DNA of 58,503 nt from UBA9865 sp035647835 (GCA_035647835.1 DASRMS010000089.1:1-58503), one strand, 5' to 3'; positions 26,678 through 36,236 are shown, counted from the stretch's first letter. The notes: generated by a model from the letters alone, not told the origin. Program-made: numbers and translations.

Positions 26678-26704
26678 ATGCCCCCGAAAGTTCGGGGGCA
26701 TGAC
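26678..26704 (-). terminator. Attenuator of the FMN riboswitch
   Basis: GCCCCCGAA-CTT-TCGGGGGC with TTTTT on the minus strand, between the FMN aptamer and ribU. This is the expected FMN-controlled terminator. Confidence 0.85.
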
Positions 26705-26737
26705 GAATATCTACGGTAGATGAATAAACCGCTCATA

Positions 26738-26866
26738 TTCGCTTCTCCCATCCGGACTATACCGTCGGCGCCGGATTCTAACCGGCTCAGCGCTAGCGCT
26801 CGCGGGCTTAACGGCTTTTCGCCGTATACCGCCGGTGGGGAATTACACCCCGCCCCGAAGCATCAT
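26738..26866 (-). promoter_or_regulatory. FMN riboswitch (RFN element)
   Basis: On the minus strand the conserved RFN blocks appear in order: GGGGCGGGGTGTAATTCC, CACCGGCGGTATAC, AGCCCGCGAGC, CCGGTTAGAATCCGG, and GACGGTATAGTCCGGATG. It binds FMN and shuts off ribU through the following terminator. Confidence 0.95.
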
Positions 26867-26928
26867 CTATATTATATAGTCTCTAAAATTAATCGTCAAT
26901 AACAATTTTCGACATGCTTGATTTTACC

Positions 26929-28260
26929 TTAACGTTTAGCCCACTGAGCTGCTTGTTCGCCGGCTATTTTGGCACTTACTACGGCTTCCGTTAAAAATAG
27001 TTCCGGGATTGCTTGCCTGCCGTGCAGCCCCGTCGTCAATTCTCCGGCAGCATAAAGACCTTCAAGGGCCCCCTGCTGTCCCATCACCGCATAGTCTTCG
27101 CTGACTGTTAATCCCCCCGGTGTCAAAGCTACTAACCCGAGTACGGCAACTTGATACGGTGCCTTTAGTTGCTTTACTTGTTCCGCAACGGCTGCCGGCT
27201 CGCTGTTTAATACTGCCGCCAGCAAATTAACATCATCAATAGTTTGCGTTTTGATTTGCTGGGCTACAGCATTGCCAGCTCCTGCCACAACAAACACTGT
27301 ACCATTAGCCCTTAACAGTATCTTGGTTAAATTATCACCAGTCAGCACTTGGCCCGCAGCATTAAAAAGCAGTGCTTCTTGCCATATTAACTGCTCAATT
27401 CTCGCACCATCCTGTACTATAACGGGCTGCAGCCAGACTTGAGACATATTTTGCGTGATCCCACCCAGGGCTTGGGCTAACTGCAGGCCAACTCCCTGAT
27501 GACCGCCCTCTAAACGCGGTCTAGTACCCTTAAGGCCTGCATAATCTAACAGCAGCTCCTGATTAGAAGCAAAACCCCCATCCGCTAATACAACTGCTCG
27601 GGCCGAAATATCCAGCTCCTGGCCTTCTGCAGTACGGACCACTAAACCTTTCACGCGGTTTCCCTGCTGCTTCAGTCGTAAGGGTAACCAATCTTTTTCC
27701 GCCCTGACCAGTTTTGGCAATCGTGCTGCTGTTTCCTGACAAAGCTCAGAAAGCTGCCTGGCCGTCAGCTTGTGAAAAACTTGGTTTGTTTTCGCCTCAT
27801 TAACCAAATCAAGACCCGTCAGACTTTCCAGCCACTGTAAACTAGCAGCAGACTGTAAACAAAAGTTTAATATTTGGGCATAGTTACCTGCTTCTTTGCC
27901 GCGTGTGTATATTTCTAAAGCCATAGTTTCAGGCAAATAGGCAGGCTCTGCTTCCGCCGTCAAACCAGGTGACCTGGCAGCAAACCAAAAAGTTGGTACA
28001 TAAGGCGGCACTATTTGCTGCTCTGTTTGCTGCAGATTAAGATACAGCACATCTGTATCTTGTTGTGCCGCAGCAATTGCTGTCAGCTCACCAGCTAAAC
28101 CACTACCCACCACAACTACATCTACACTATACGGCAGCGGCGGATAGTCTGGTATTTCATTTTTCCAGGAAAAACGAACTAACAGCACAAGCAGGAGGCT
28201 AAATAAAAGTAAAGCAGTTAGGATCGCAGCACGCAGCTCTTTCATTTTGGGGTGAGACAT
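26929..28260 (-). CDS. Membrane-anchored FAD-dependent oxidoreductase-like protein
   Basis: 443 residues. One N-terminal membrane helix (about 10-30) is followed by an FAD-binding Rossmann start VDVVVVGSGLAGELTAIAA, a central RAVVLADGGFASN, and a C-terminal ALEGLYAAGELTTGLHG...AGEQAA, the order of fumarate-reductase/FAD_binding_2 flavoproteins. Normal relatives have His before the TxGG loop and a GNS segment near the end; here these read ALTPGGL and GRQAIPELFLTEAVV, so fumarate reductase activity is doubtful. It starts 11 bases after gyrA and must be in its operon. Substrate unknown. Confidence 0.75.
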   Translation of the reverse strand: MSHPKMKELRAAILTALLLFSLLLVLLVRFSWKNEIPDYPPLPYSVDVVVVGSGLAGELTAIAAAQQDTDVLYLNLQQTEQQIVPPYVPTFWFAARSPGLTAEAEPAYLPETMALEIYTRGKEAGNYAQILNFCLQSAASLQWLESLTGLDLVNEAKTNQVFHKLTARQLSELCQETAARLPKLVRAEKDWLPLRLKQQGNRVKGLVVRTAEGQELDISARAVVLADGGFASNQELLLDYAGLKGTRPRLEGGHQGVGLQLAQALGGITQNMSQVWLQPVIVQDGARIEQLIWQEALLFNAAGQVLTGDNLTKILLRANGTVFVVAGAGNAVAQQIKTQTIDDVNLLAAVLNSEPAAVAEQVKQLKAPYQVAVLGLVALTPGGLTVSEDYAVMGQQGALEGLYAAGELTTGLHGRQAIPELFLTEAVVSAKIAGEQAAQWAKR

Positions 28261-28271
28261 CTCACACCCGC

Positions 28272-30719
28272 CTAGGCGTCTTGATCATCGGCAACCACAC
28301 GCGCCAGGCTGACCACCCGATCACCCTCATCTACACGAATGAGCGTAACGCCCTGTGTATGTCGGCCTTGTTGTGAGATCTCGGTAGCATCCTGCCTGAT
28401 GACAATGCCGCCAGCTGTAATAATCATTACTTCATCGCCAGGACGTACAATTCTGGCCCCAATGACAGCTCCTTTTTTATCCATTACACGGATGGTATAA
28501 ATACCTTTGCCGCCGCGTGTCTGGGTACGATATTCAAAGAATGGTGTGCGCTTGCCAAAACCGTTTTCTGTCACCACTAGCAGCTCACTATCGCGCTCTA
28601 ATTGAGGATGTACTACTTCCAGGGCTATAACCTGGTCATCTTGGCCTAAACTTATGCCTCGTACGCCATACGCATTACGCCCCATGGACCGTACATCATT
28701 TTCATTAAAGCGAATAGAGAGACCATCTTGCGTTACTAGCGCTATTTGGTGTTCACCATCTGTCAGCCTTACATCAATTAATTCATCATCATCACGTAAG
28801 GAAATGGCGATGATACCGTTTTTACGGGCATTAGCAAAATCCTCTAGTGCTGTTTTCTTCACCACACCTTGTCGCGTTGCCATAAACATATATTGTCCTG
28901 CATCAAAGTCACGTACCGGGATAACAGCAGTAATTAGTTCTCCTGGTTCTACAGCCATTAAATTAATAATCGCCGTACCTCTGGCCTGACGGCCTGCTTC
29001 AGGAAGCTCAAAGACTTTCTTGCGATACATTTTACCACGGTTAGTAAAACAACAAACATAAGCATGGGTAGAGGCGACAAAGACATGTTCAACAAAGTCA
29101 TCGCCTTTAGTTTGCATGGCGGTCACGCCGCGGCCGCCGCGCCGTTGTTTTTTATACGTAGTAGCTGGTATACGTTTGATATAACCGTTATGTGTTAAGG
29201 TCACGACCATATCTTCTTCGGCGATTAAATCCTCGATTAAAAAGTCATCTTCACTCACGACAATTTTTGTCCGGCGTTCATCGCCATACTTGTCACGAAT
29301 CTGCAATTGTTCATCTTTAATAATCTGCAGCAATAATTTCTCATTAGCCAAGATTTCTTGGTAATAGGCTATCTTTTTAATCAACTCTAAATACTCTTCT
29401 TCTAGTTTTTCTCTTTCCAAACCGGTTAATTTTTGTAAGCGCATATCCAAAATGGCTTTGGCTTGTCTTTCGCTTAACTGGAAATTATCCATTAACCCTT
29501 GGCGGGCTAAATCTACTGTATGTGAGGCACGAATTAATTTAATCACCGCATCAAGGTTATCGATCGCTATGCGCAAACCTTCTAAAATGTGGGCCCGTTC
29601 TTCTGCTTTGCGTAGTTCATATTGTGTGCGTCGGGTAATAACATCTTTTTGGTGGTCTAGATAACAGCTTAACATTTGGCGCAGATTGAGAACTTTAGGT
29701 CTGCCATTAACTAAAGCTAACATAATAATGCCAAAGGTCTGCTGAAGTTGGGTGAATTTAAACAATTGATTTAAAATAACTTGGGCATTAACGTCTCTTC
29801 TTAATTCAATGACGACACGTAAACCATTACGATCGGATTCATCTCGTAAATCTGTGATACCCTCAATTTTTTTATTGCGTACCAGGTCAGCTATTTTTTC
29901 AATTGTTTTAGCTTTATTTACCTGGTAGGGCAGTTCAGTGACCACGATGCGGGATTTGCCGTTTTCCATGTGCTCTATTTGTGTCAGTGACCTGATTTTA
30001 ATGATGCCGCGCCCGGTACGATAGGCAGAGCGTATACCTTCCTTGCCCACAATGAGACCGCCGGTAGGAAAATCGGGACCCTTGATCCGACTAAAAATTT
30101 CTTGTTCTTCGCATTCAGGATTATCTATTAAATAGACAAGAGCATCAATTACTTCACGCAAATTGTGCGGTGGAATATTAGTAGCCATACCCACCGCGAT
30201 TCCCGTCGAACCATTGACTAAGAGATTGGGAAAGCCTGCTGGCAGCACAACTGGTTCTTGCAAAGTATCGTCAAAGTTAGGCCGGAAATCAACAGTATCT
30301 TTTTGAATATCAGCTAACATTTCAACAGCGATTTTGCCCATCCTTACTTCTGTGTAACGCATAGCTGCTGGTGGGTCTCCATCAACAGAACCAAAGTTAC
30401 CGTGCCCGTCTACTAATGGATAACGAATCGAAAAATTTTGTGCTAACCGCACCATAGCATCATAAACAGCTGTATCGCCATGGGGGTGATATTTACCCAA
30501 CACTTCACCCACAATACGCGCTGATTTTTTATGCGCTTTATCTGGCCACATTGATAAATCAGCCATCGAATAAAGAATGCGCCGGTGTACTGGTTTTAAG
30601 CCATCGCGCACATCTGGTAAAGCACGACTAACAATGACACTCATGGCATAATCAATAAAGGAGCTCTTTACCTCATCATGAATAGCAATGGGTACTATTT
30701 TACCATGCGTAAAATTCAT
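28272..30719 (-). CDS. gyrA: DNA gyrase subunit A
   Basis: 815 residues. It cuts and rejoins DNA in the gyrase A2B2 complex. The catalytic Tyr122 sits in AAMRYTEVRM; the quinolone region is HPHGDTAVYDAMVRLAQ; QRRGGRG starts the C-terminal DNA-wrapping propeller (GyrA box). RBS AAAGGAGGTG, ATG. It follows gyrB by 15 bases. Confidence 0.97.
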   Translation of the reverse strand: MNFTHGKIVPIAIHDEVKSSFIDYAMSVIVSRALPDVRDGLKPVHRRILYSMADLSMWPDKAHKKSARIVGEVLGKYHPHGDTAVYDAMVRLAQNFSIRYPLVDGHGNFGSVDGDPPAAMRYTEVRMGKIAVEMLADIQKDTVDFRPNFDDTLQEPVVLPAGFPNLLVNGSTGIAVGMATNIPPHNLREVIDALVYLIDNPECEEQEIFSRIKGPDFPTGGLIVGKEGIRSAYRTGRGIIKIRSLTQIEHMENGKSRIVVTELPYQVNKAKTIEKIADLVRNKKIEGITDLRDESDRNGLRVVIELRRDVNAQVILNQLFKFTQLQQTFGIIMLALVNGRPKVLNLRQMLSCYLDHQKDVITRRTQYELRKAEERAHILEGLRIAIDNLDAVIKLIRASHTVDLARQGLMDNFQLSERQAKAILDMRLQKLTGLEREKLEEEYLELIKKIAYYQEILANEKLLLQIIKDEQLQIRDKYGDERRTKIVVSEDDFLIEDLIAEEDMVVTLTHNGYIKRIPATTYKKQRRGGRGVTAMQTKGDDFVEHVFVASTHAYVCCFTNRGKMYRKKVFELPEAGRQARGTAIINLMAVEPGELITAVIPVRDFDAGQYMFMATRQGVVKKTALEDFANARKNGIIAISLRDDDELIDVRLTDGEHQIALVTQDGLSIRFNENDVRSMGRNAYGVRGISLGQDDQVIALEVVHPQLERDSELLVVTENGFGKRTPFFEYRTQTRGGKGIYTIRVMDKKGAVIGARIVRPGDEVMIITAGGIVIRQDATEISQQGRHTQGVTLIRVDEGDRVVSLARVVADDQDA

Positions 30720-30734
30720 TACGACCCACCTCCT

Positions 30735-32666
30735 TTAAATATCAAGATTGCGCACATACTGCGCATGTTTTTCAATAAAATTACGTCTTGGCTCCACTTT
30801 ATCACCCATCAGGATCGTAAAGATCTCATCTGCCCGCATCGCATCTTCCATCGTCACTTGCAGAATCGTTCTTTTTTCTGGATCCATGGTAGTTGACCAT
30901 AATTGATCAGGATTCATTTCACCAAGACCTTTGTAACGCTGCAAAGTAATGCCGTCACGGCCAATTTCCTTAAGTAAGCGTTCTAAATCTTGATCAGAGT
31001 ACAGATAATATTCTTTTTGTTTTTTCTTTAACTTATATAAGGGGGGCTGAGCTATATAGATGTAGCCTGCTTGCAGCAAAGGCTGCATATAGCGGAAAAA
31101 GAAGGTTAGCAGCAAAGTACGGATATGTGAACCATCCACATCGGCGTCAGTCATAATAATTATTTTATGGTAGCGTGCGCGGCTGACATCCATATCCGCT
31201 CCAATCCCACTGCCAAGGGCGGTAATCATGGTACGAATTTCTTCGTTGCCTAAAATACGGTCAAGACGCGCCTTTTCTACGTTGATAATTTTTCCCCGCA
31301 GCGGTAAAATCGCTTGAAATCTACGGTCTCTCCCTTGTTTAGCTGAACCACCGGCAGAATCACCTTCAACGATATACAGTTCACTGATTGCGGGATCACG
31401 ACTGACACAGTCTGCTAGTTTACCAGGCAGTGAAGTGATTTCTAAGGCACTTTTACGGCGTGCTAATTCCCGCGCTTTACGAGCTGCTTCTCTAGCCCGT
31501 GCTGCACTAATGGCTTTTTCCACCAAGCGTTTGGCGATGGCAGGATTTTCTTCAAAATAGGTGCCTAATTCTTCGTAGAGAAAAGAATCGACTAAACCTC
31601 TCATCTCTGTATTGCCTAATTTTGTTTTCGTCTGCCCTTCAAATTGTGGTACCAACAGCTTGACACTTACCACTGCCGTGAGTCCTTCACGAATATCTTC
31701 ACCACTAATATTATTCTCGTTTTCTTTTAAGAGATTTTGTTTGCGCGCATAATCATTAAAGATACGTGTGAGAGCAGTTTTAAAGCCTGCTTCATGCGTA
31801 CCGCCCTCATGGGTGCGAATATTATTGGCAAAAGAAAAAATCAATTCATTATAGCCATCATGATATTGTAAGGCCACTTCAATTTCACTCTGATCCTCTT
31901 TGGCGCGCTCTAAATAGATGACTTTTTTCTGTAAAAGATCTTTATTCTTATTGAGATATTCGACAAAAGACTTAATACCACCATCATATTTATATACTTC
32001 TTTAACTTCTTCTTCACTGCGTCTGTCTACCAGAGTGATGCGAATACCTTTATTTAAGAATGCTAATTCACGTAAACGCTGCGTCAGGGTATCAAAGTCA
32101 AAATTAAGAGATTCAAATATTTCAGGATCTGGCCTAAAGGAAATTTTGGTACCAGTTTTTTTTGTCTTGCCGATAATTTTTAATGGCGATACAGTTTTTC
32201 CGCGTTCAAAGCGCATCTGGTGTAGCTTACCATCCACTTGTACTTCGACTTCCAGCCACTCCGAAAGGGCATTCACCACAGAAACGCCTACTCCATGTAA
32301 GCCGCCGGATACTTTATAGCCTTCACCGCCAAATTTACCGCCGGCATGCAGCACAGTTAACACAACTTCCACAGCCGGTTTTTTCATTTTCTTTTGCTCG
32401 CCAACCGGTATACCGCGACCATCATCGGTTACTGTAATAATATTTTCCGGCTCAATGGTGACCAAAATATTATCACAAAAACCGGCTAACGCTTCGTCAA
32501 TACTATTATCTACAACTTCATAGACTAAATGGTGAAGCCCCCGTTCACCGGTTGAACCGATATACATTCCCGGCCTTTTTCTAACCGCTTCCAGTCCTTC
32601 AAGAACCTGAATTTGATCAGCGCCATAATGGATTTCGTTCTTTATTTTATCTTGTTTTTCTGCCAC
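30735..32666 (-). CDS. gyrB: DNA gyrase subunit B
   Basis: 643 residues. The ATPase domain (VDNSIDEALAGF, DDGRGIP, GGLHGVGVSVVNALS) is followed by the TOPRIM/Mg site (VEGDSAGGSAKQGRDR, DADVDGSHIRTLLLTFFFR). The GTG start at 32664-32666 has GGGAGGT seven bases ahead; the eight extra upstream codons are leader. No gyrase-specific insertion is seen, as usual for Bacillota. Confidence 0.97.
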   Translation of the reverse strand: MAEKQDKIKNEIHYGADQIQVLEGLEAVRKRPGMYIGSTGERGLHHLVYEVVDNSIDEALAGFCDNILVTIEPENIITVTDDGRGIPVGEQKKMKKPAVEVVLTVLHAGGKFGGEGYKVSGGLHGVGVSVVNALSEWLEVEVQVDGKLHQMRFERGKTVSPLKIIGKTKKTGTKISFRPDPEIFESLNFDFDTLTQRLRELAFLNKGIRITLVDRRSEEEVKEVYKYDGGIKSFVEYLNKNKDLLQKKVIYLERAKEDQSEIEVALQYHDGYNELIFSFANNIRTHEGGTHEAGFKTALTRIFNDYARKQNLLKENENNISGEDIREGLTAVVSVKLLVPQFEGQTKTKLGNTEMRGLVDSFLYEELGTYFEENPAIAKRLVEKAISAARAREAARKARELARRKSALEITSLPGKLADCVSRDPAISELYIVEGDSAGGSAKQGRDRRFQAILPLRGKIINVEKARLDRILGNEEIRTMITALGSGIGADMDVSRARYHKIIIMTDADVDGSHIRTLLLTFFFRYMQPLLQAGYIYIAQPPLYKLKKKQKEYYLYSDQDLERLLKEIGRDGITLQRYKGLGEMNPDQLWSTTMDPEKRTILQVTMEDAMRADEIFTILMGDKVEPRRNFIEKHAQYVRNLDI

Positions 32667-32819
32667 GTTCCTACCTCCCGTTGCCCACACTAACTACCGG
32701 CCTGCTTCGCTAACTGCCAGGCATAGTTATTGATAGCCAGTGCCAGATAAAGTCCTGCTGACTAGCCATCAGTTACACGCTGGCAGCAAACTATTACATT
32801 TTAGCCAGTAAGTTAGTAT

Positions 32820-33068
32820 TTATTTTTCTATTGTTTCGAATATTTTTGCCTGAAAGCGTTTTCTTAAAGTAGTAGGTGCAATCGGTGAAAAAAGCACACT
32901 TGACTCGGTTACAATAAAGGTTTTTGTCTCTTCACTGTCTTGCTTTGTAATTTGTTTTGCTGATTGTAAAAATTCTTTATTGCATTGTTTGTCTTTTAGG
33001 CGAATATCAAAAATACCGATGATATCCTTGGCCCGCACAATGCGGGAACCACCAATATGTAGAAACAA
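32820..33068 (-). CDS. remB: RemB/YaaB-family protein (DUF370-like)
   Basis: 82 residues, matching YaaB of Bacillus subtilis in size and place (between recF and gyrB). It starts FLHIGGSRIVRAKDIIGIFDI, the RemB signature; RemA/RemB proteins are DNA-binding regulators of matrix and osmolyte genes in bacilli. The TTG start at 33068-33066 follows GGAGG; the eight codons upstream lie on the SD. Function outside bacilli is not established. Confidence 0.88.
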   Translation of the reverse strand: MFLHIGGSRIVRAKDIIGIFDIRLKDKQCNKEFLQSAKQITKQDSEETKTFIVTESSVLFSPIAPTTLRKRFQAKIFETIEK

Positions 33069-33121
33069 ATAAAAACCTCCCTCTAACCGCAATTCTAAGT
33101 CTACTAACTATTTTACCCATT

Positions 33122-33679
33122 TTATTTTCTTTTACAGCTTAAACAAAATGTTTCGCGCGCCGTCTGCACTAACGGCAAGCCGCAATGCTCACAGGAAGGC
33201 TCACCTTGTTCAATCACCCACTTTTGGTGTTTTTTTTGTGCCACAAAAAGCGCCCTCATACTTTGTTTTAATTCTGCTGGTAAGTTGGACCCGTCAAAGG
33301 AGTCTTCAATACTTGCTAGCTCTTGTTGCCCTAAACTTATTGATCGCCAATTGCCCTCCTCAGGATGACTGTTATTAGCAGCAGCCTGAGTCTGCAGCTT
33401 TCCTACCTGAAAACGAAGATCATGCAAAACTCTAGTTTTCGTAGCACGCTGCAGTTTAGCAATAATTTGAGTTTTTTGCAGCGACAGATGCTGAGCCCAA
33501 ACTGAATCACAGACACGTACTAGTAGTGTGCCATTTTCAAAAGCCAGAGCTTCAGTTTTCATGGCAATCCATTCACCAACAACTTCGCTCCACGCATCAA
33601 TAAGCATTTGCCCTCTTATTTTTTTGGCGGCGGGTAAATTTTTAAGTGTTTTTTTAAGAATTTGAGCTATGGGGATCAC
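33122..33679 (-). CDS. DciA-like (DUF721) protein with C-terminal zinc ribbon
   Basis: 185 residues. The N-terminal ~95 residues (LPAAKKIRGQMLIDAWSEVVG, NGTLLVRVCDSVWAQHLSLQK) are the DUF721/DciA fold; DciA assists replicative helicase DnaB in many bacteria lacking DnaC/DnaI. After a linker the protein ends in CEHCGL...CLSCKRK, a likely zinc ribbon. It overlaps recF by 26 bases, so the two are coupled. A helicase role here is inference, supported by the origin context. Confidence 0.82.
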   Translation of the reverse strand: MIPIAQILKKTLKNLPAAKKIRGQMLIDAWSEVVGEWIAMKTEALAFENGTLLVRVCDSVWAQHLSLQKTQIIAKLQRATKTRVLHDLRFQVGKLQTQAAANNSHPEEGNWRSISLGQQELASIEDSFDGSNLPAELKQSMRALFVAQKKHQKWVIEQGEPSCEHCGLPLVQTARETFCLSCKRK

Positions 33680-34787
33680 TTGTCCTCACCTCTCCCCCCT
33701 GCACTATAAACAATTTACCATCGTGATGAAGTACTCCCAGCCTTTCGGCAGCCGTTCCGGTGATAATTGTCTGTACTTTGCCCTCAATGGCAGCTACTAA
33801 AAGCTGGCGACGCTTACTATCAAGTTCGGAGAAAACATCATCCAAAAGTAAAATAGGAAATTCTCCCGTCTCGCTTTTGATGAATTCAATTTCTGCTAAT
33901 TTTAAGGCCAAGATCAAGGTGCGCTGCTGGCCCTGGGAAGCATAAATACGAGCGTTTTTATCATTAATGGCCAAAAGAATATCATCACGATGTGGGCCGA
34001 TCAGTGTCTGCCCCATGCGGCACTCATGTCCAGCATGTTTGTCTAAAGCGTGTGCAAACTTTTCTTCCCAATCTGTGTTGGGTGAGGTTATTTTTTCACC
34101 AATACTAGACAGATAATCAACCGTCAGTGTTTCTTCTCTGTCTGTCAGGCTGCGGTGTGCTAATCGAGCTAATAAACCAAGGCGGTGTACGGCAAAACTT
34201 CTTTTCGCGATTACTTTACTGCCCTGTTTAATTAACTGCTCATTCCAGCTGGCCAATTCAGCCGAATGTAAAACTTTTTCTCGTTGTGTTTTTAATAATT
34301 GATTGCGCTGACGTAAGATTTGTTGATAGCGGCTTAAATCTTGCTCGTAGAGTGGAGATATTTTGCCAATTAGTTCATCAAAAAACTTTCGCCGCAGCTG
34401 CGGCGAACCTTTTACTACAGCTAAATCTTCCGGCGTAAATAAAACAGGAATAACCCGCCCTAGATATGCAGCGCGTGATAACTCCACACCATTGCAAAAA
34501 TATTTTTTCTTTCTTGTTTGCAGATCATAGCTAACGCGCAGCTTTTGCAGCTGTAATCTTTGCTGCACACTGGCAACAACAGTGCATGATTCTGATCCCC
34601 AGCGTACCAGTTCTTCTTCATTGCGGGTACGGAATGAACGCGCTAGTGCAGAAAAGTTAACTGCTTCCAAAAAATTAGTTTTGCCCTGCGCATTTTCTCC
34701 CACCAAAATGTTTAAATGCGCATCAAGCTTTAGTTCTAAATGAGAGTAATTGCGAAAGTTGTGTAAGACAAGGGTTTCAACACGCAA
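33654..34787 (-). CDS. recF: DNA replication and repair protein RecF
   Basis: 377 residues. It is an ABC-type ATPase that promotes RecA loading at gaps. Walker A GENAQGKTN, signature SQGQQRTLILALKLAE, Walker B FPILLLDDVFSELD. It lies 22 bases after dnaN. The small S4-domain gene (yaaA/rlbA) usually found between dnaN and recF in Bacillota is missing. Confidence 0.96.
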   Translation of the reverse strand: MRVETLVLHNFRNYSHLELKLDAHLNILVGENAQGKTNFLEAVNFSALARSFRTRNEEELVRWGSESCTVVASVQQRLQLQKLRVSYDLQTRKKKYFCNGVELSRAAYLGRVIPVLFTPEDLAVVKGSPQLRRKFFDELIGKISPLYEQDLSRYQQILRQRNQLLKTQREKVLHSAELASWNEQLIKQGSKVIAKRSFAVHRLGLLARLAHRSLTDREETLTVDYLSSIGEKITSPNTDWEEKFAHALDKHAGHECRMGQTLIGPHRDDILLAINDKNARIYASQGQQRTLILALKLAEIEFIKSETGEFPILLLDDVFSELDSKRRQLLVAAIEGKVQTIITGTAAERLGVLHHDGKLFIVQGGEVRTSDPHSSNS

Positions 34788-34809
34788 AATGTTACTCCTT
34801 TGCTCAATA

Positions 34810-35913
34810 CTAGCTAATCTTAACTGGTAAAATTAAGTAGAGGTAATTATCGTATAATGAGTCTCTCATAATAAATGGTTGCTCGTGACCATTTAATTCA
34901 ATTAGGCACTGATCGCCTTCAGTAATTTTTAGCATCTCTAACATAAAACGGGCATTGAAGGCTATTTCAACTTCTTCACCGTTAAACTCGATCGGTACTA
35001 CTTCTTGAATTTTTCCATATTTTGAGGAGGCCCGCATAACCATTGTATCTTTATTGATCAAAAAACGTAAGACATGATTATTGCCTTCCGCTAAAAGAGA
35101 GGCTCTTTCTACGGCCTGGGTAAAAGCTGCTGTCTCGACAATAGCTTTACCTGTAAAGGATTTAGGAATGACACGAGTAATATTAGGATAGTTTTCATCA
35201 ATCAGGCGTGAAGAGATACAGATATTGTTGCAATTCAGGAAGAGTTGATTTTGCATTACTGCTGCCTCAATCATCGCCTCATCTTCTGTAAAGACTCGTA
35301 AAACCTCATTGAGGTTTTTTCCAGGTACAAGAAACTCTAAATCACTTTTGCTTTCTACAGCGCAAGTGGTAGTGGCCAGACGAAAAGTATCAGAAGCAGA
35401 TAAAGTTAGCTCGTGCTGCCTTAAGGAGAAAAACACACCGATAAAAGCAGGTTTTCCTTCATCATGAGAAACACAAAATAGAGTTTGGCGCAGGGCTCGG
35501 CGTAAATCTGCTACTTTAATCCGAAAACTGCATTGTGCAAGTTCTGGTTGTTGTTCAGGAAAATTGGGATAATCATCTGCACTATAGCCATAAACTTGAA
35601 ATTCAGCAGGTGCACTGGAGATCTGGGTAGTGAAATTTTCAGGATTAACTTCGATGAGCACAGAATCTCCAGGTAAGTGGCGAATAATTTCCACCGTTTT
35701 ACCTGGCAGAACAACTTGTCCCCTCTCTTTGTGTGCCGCAGCAAATTGAGTTTGAATACCTAATTCCAGATTAGTCGCTGTTAAAGTCAACTTTTCTCCG
35801 TCGCATTCAAAAAGCACGCCTTCTAAAGCAGGATTAACACTTCTCGTGGGCATTGCTTTGGCGACAATCTGCAGATGACTCGCCAAAAGATTTTTCGGCA
35901 GCAAAAGACGCAA
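34810..35913 (-). CDS. dnaN: DNA polymerase III beta subunit (sliding clamp)
   Basis: 367 residues in three clamp domains; starts MRLLLPKNLLASHLQIV and ends with the conserved ...MRDSLYDNYLYLILPVKIS. The TTG start at 35913-35911 has GAGGTG seven bases ahead; the GTG five codons upstream overlaps the SD itself. It is separated from dnaA by a 323-base gap that carries the probable unwinding site. Confidence 0.96.
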   Translation of the reverse strand: MRLLLPKNLLASHLQIVAKAMPTRSVNPALEGVLFECDGEKLTLTATNLELGIQTQFAAAHKERGQVVLPGKTVEIIRHLPGDSVLIEVNPENFTTQISSAPAEFQVYGYSADDYPNFPEQQPELAQCSFRIKVADLRRALRQTLFCVSHDEGKPAFIGVFFSLRQHELTLSASDTFRLATTTCAVESKSDLEFLVPGKNLNEVLRVFTEDEAMIEAAVMQNQLFLNCNNICISSRLIDENYPNITRVIPKSFTGKAIVETAAFTQAVERASLLAEGNNHVLRFLINKDTMVMRASSKYGKIQEVVPIEFNGEEVEIAFNARFMLEMLKITEGDQCLIELNGHEQPFIMRDSLYDNYLYLILPVKIS

Positions 35914-36236
35914 TTTAAAACACCTCACTTATTTGGGTCTAGGGTCAAAAAATTAATTTGCTTTGCTTAAAAATAATTTAGCAATTGGCAGCTGTTTACA
36001 CAAGTTTTTGGTATAAAGAACTATTACTAGCATATATATATAACTTAGTAGTATCAGTAGTAGGGGGTGTGGATAGTGTGTATAAACGGCTCTAAGCTTG
36101 AGAGCATCGTCTTTAGCGGCTGGGGATAAGCCCGTGGATAAACAGAACAGCTTATCCACCTCCTCCACATATCAACAAAAGCAGCCATTCTATCCAGAAG
36201 TAATCAACAAAATATAAGCATGTTATCCACAAGTTA
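35914..36236. other. oriC: dnaA-dnaN intergenic origin segment (unwinding site)
   Basis: No gene here. On the minus strand, DnaA boxes TTATCCACA (36231-36223, plus orientation) and near matches at 36152-36160 and 36133-36141 lead to CTATCCACA (36076-36068). Then come CCCC (36067-36064), six in-register triplets CTA CTA CTG ATA CTA CTA (36063-36046) and an AT-rich TATATATATATG-type stretch (to about 36029). Box, GC-rich spacer, DnaA-trios and AT-rich DNA is the order of the basal unwinding system known from Bacillus subtilis oriC. Confidence 0.72.

Noticed and set aside
26591..26701. N-terminal extension of RibU by 37 residues
   Set aside because: It overlaps the FMN riboswitch terminator, and the AGGAGG-supported GTG at 26588-26590 explains the start.
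28654..28989. 111-codon open frame opposite gyrA, and similar long antisense frames opposite fusA2, gyrB, dnaN, mnmE and lonC
   Set aside because: They lie wholly inside well-identified genes in another frame, have no ribosome sites, and show the Ser/Arg/Thr-rich composition of shadow frames.
30472..30492. Thr at the GyrA position where quinolone resistance changes occur (HPHGDTAVYD)
   Set aside because: Thr is the normal residue here in many clostridia, so it is not evidence of resistance selection.
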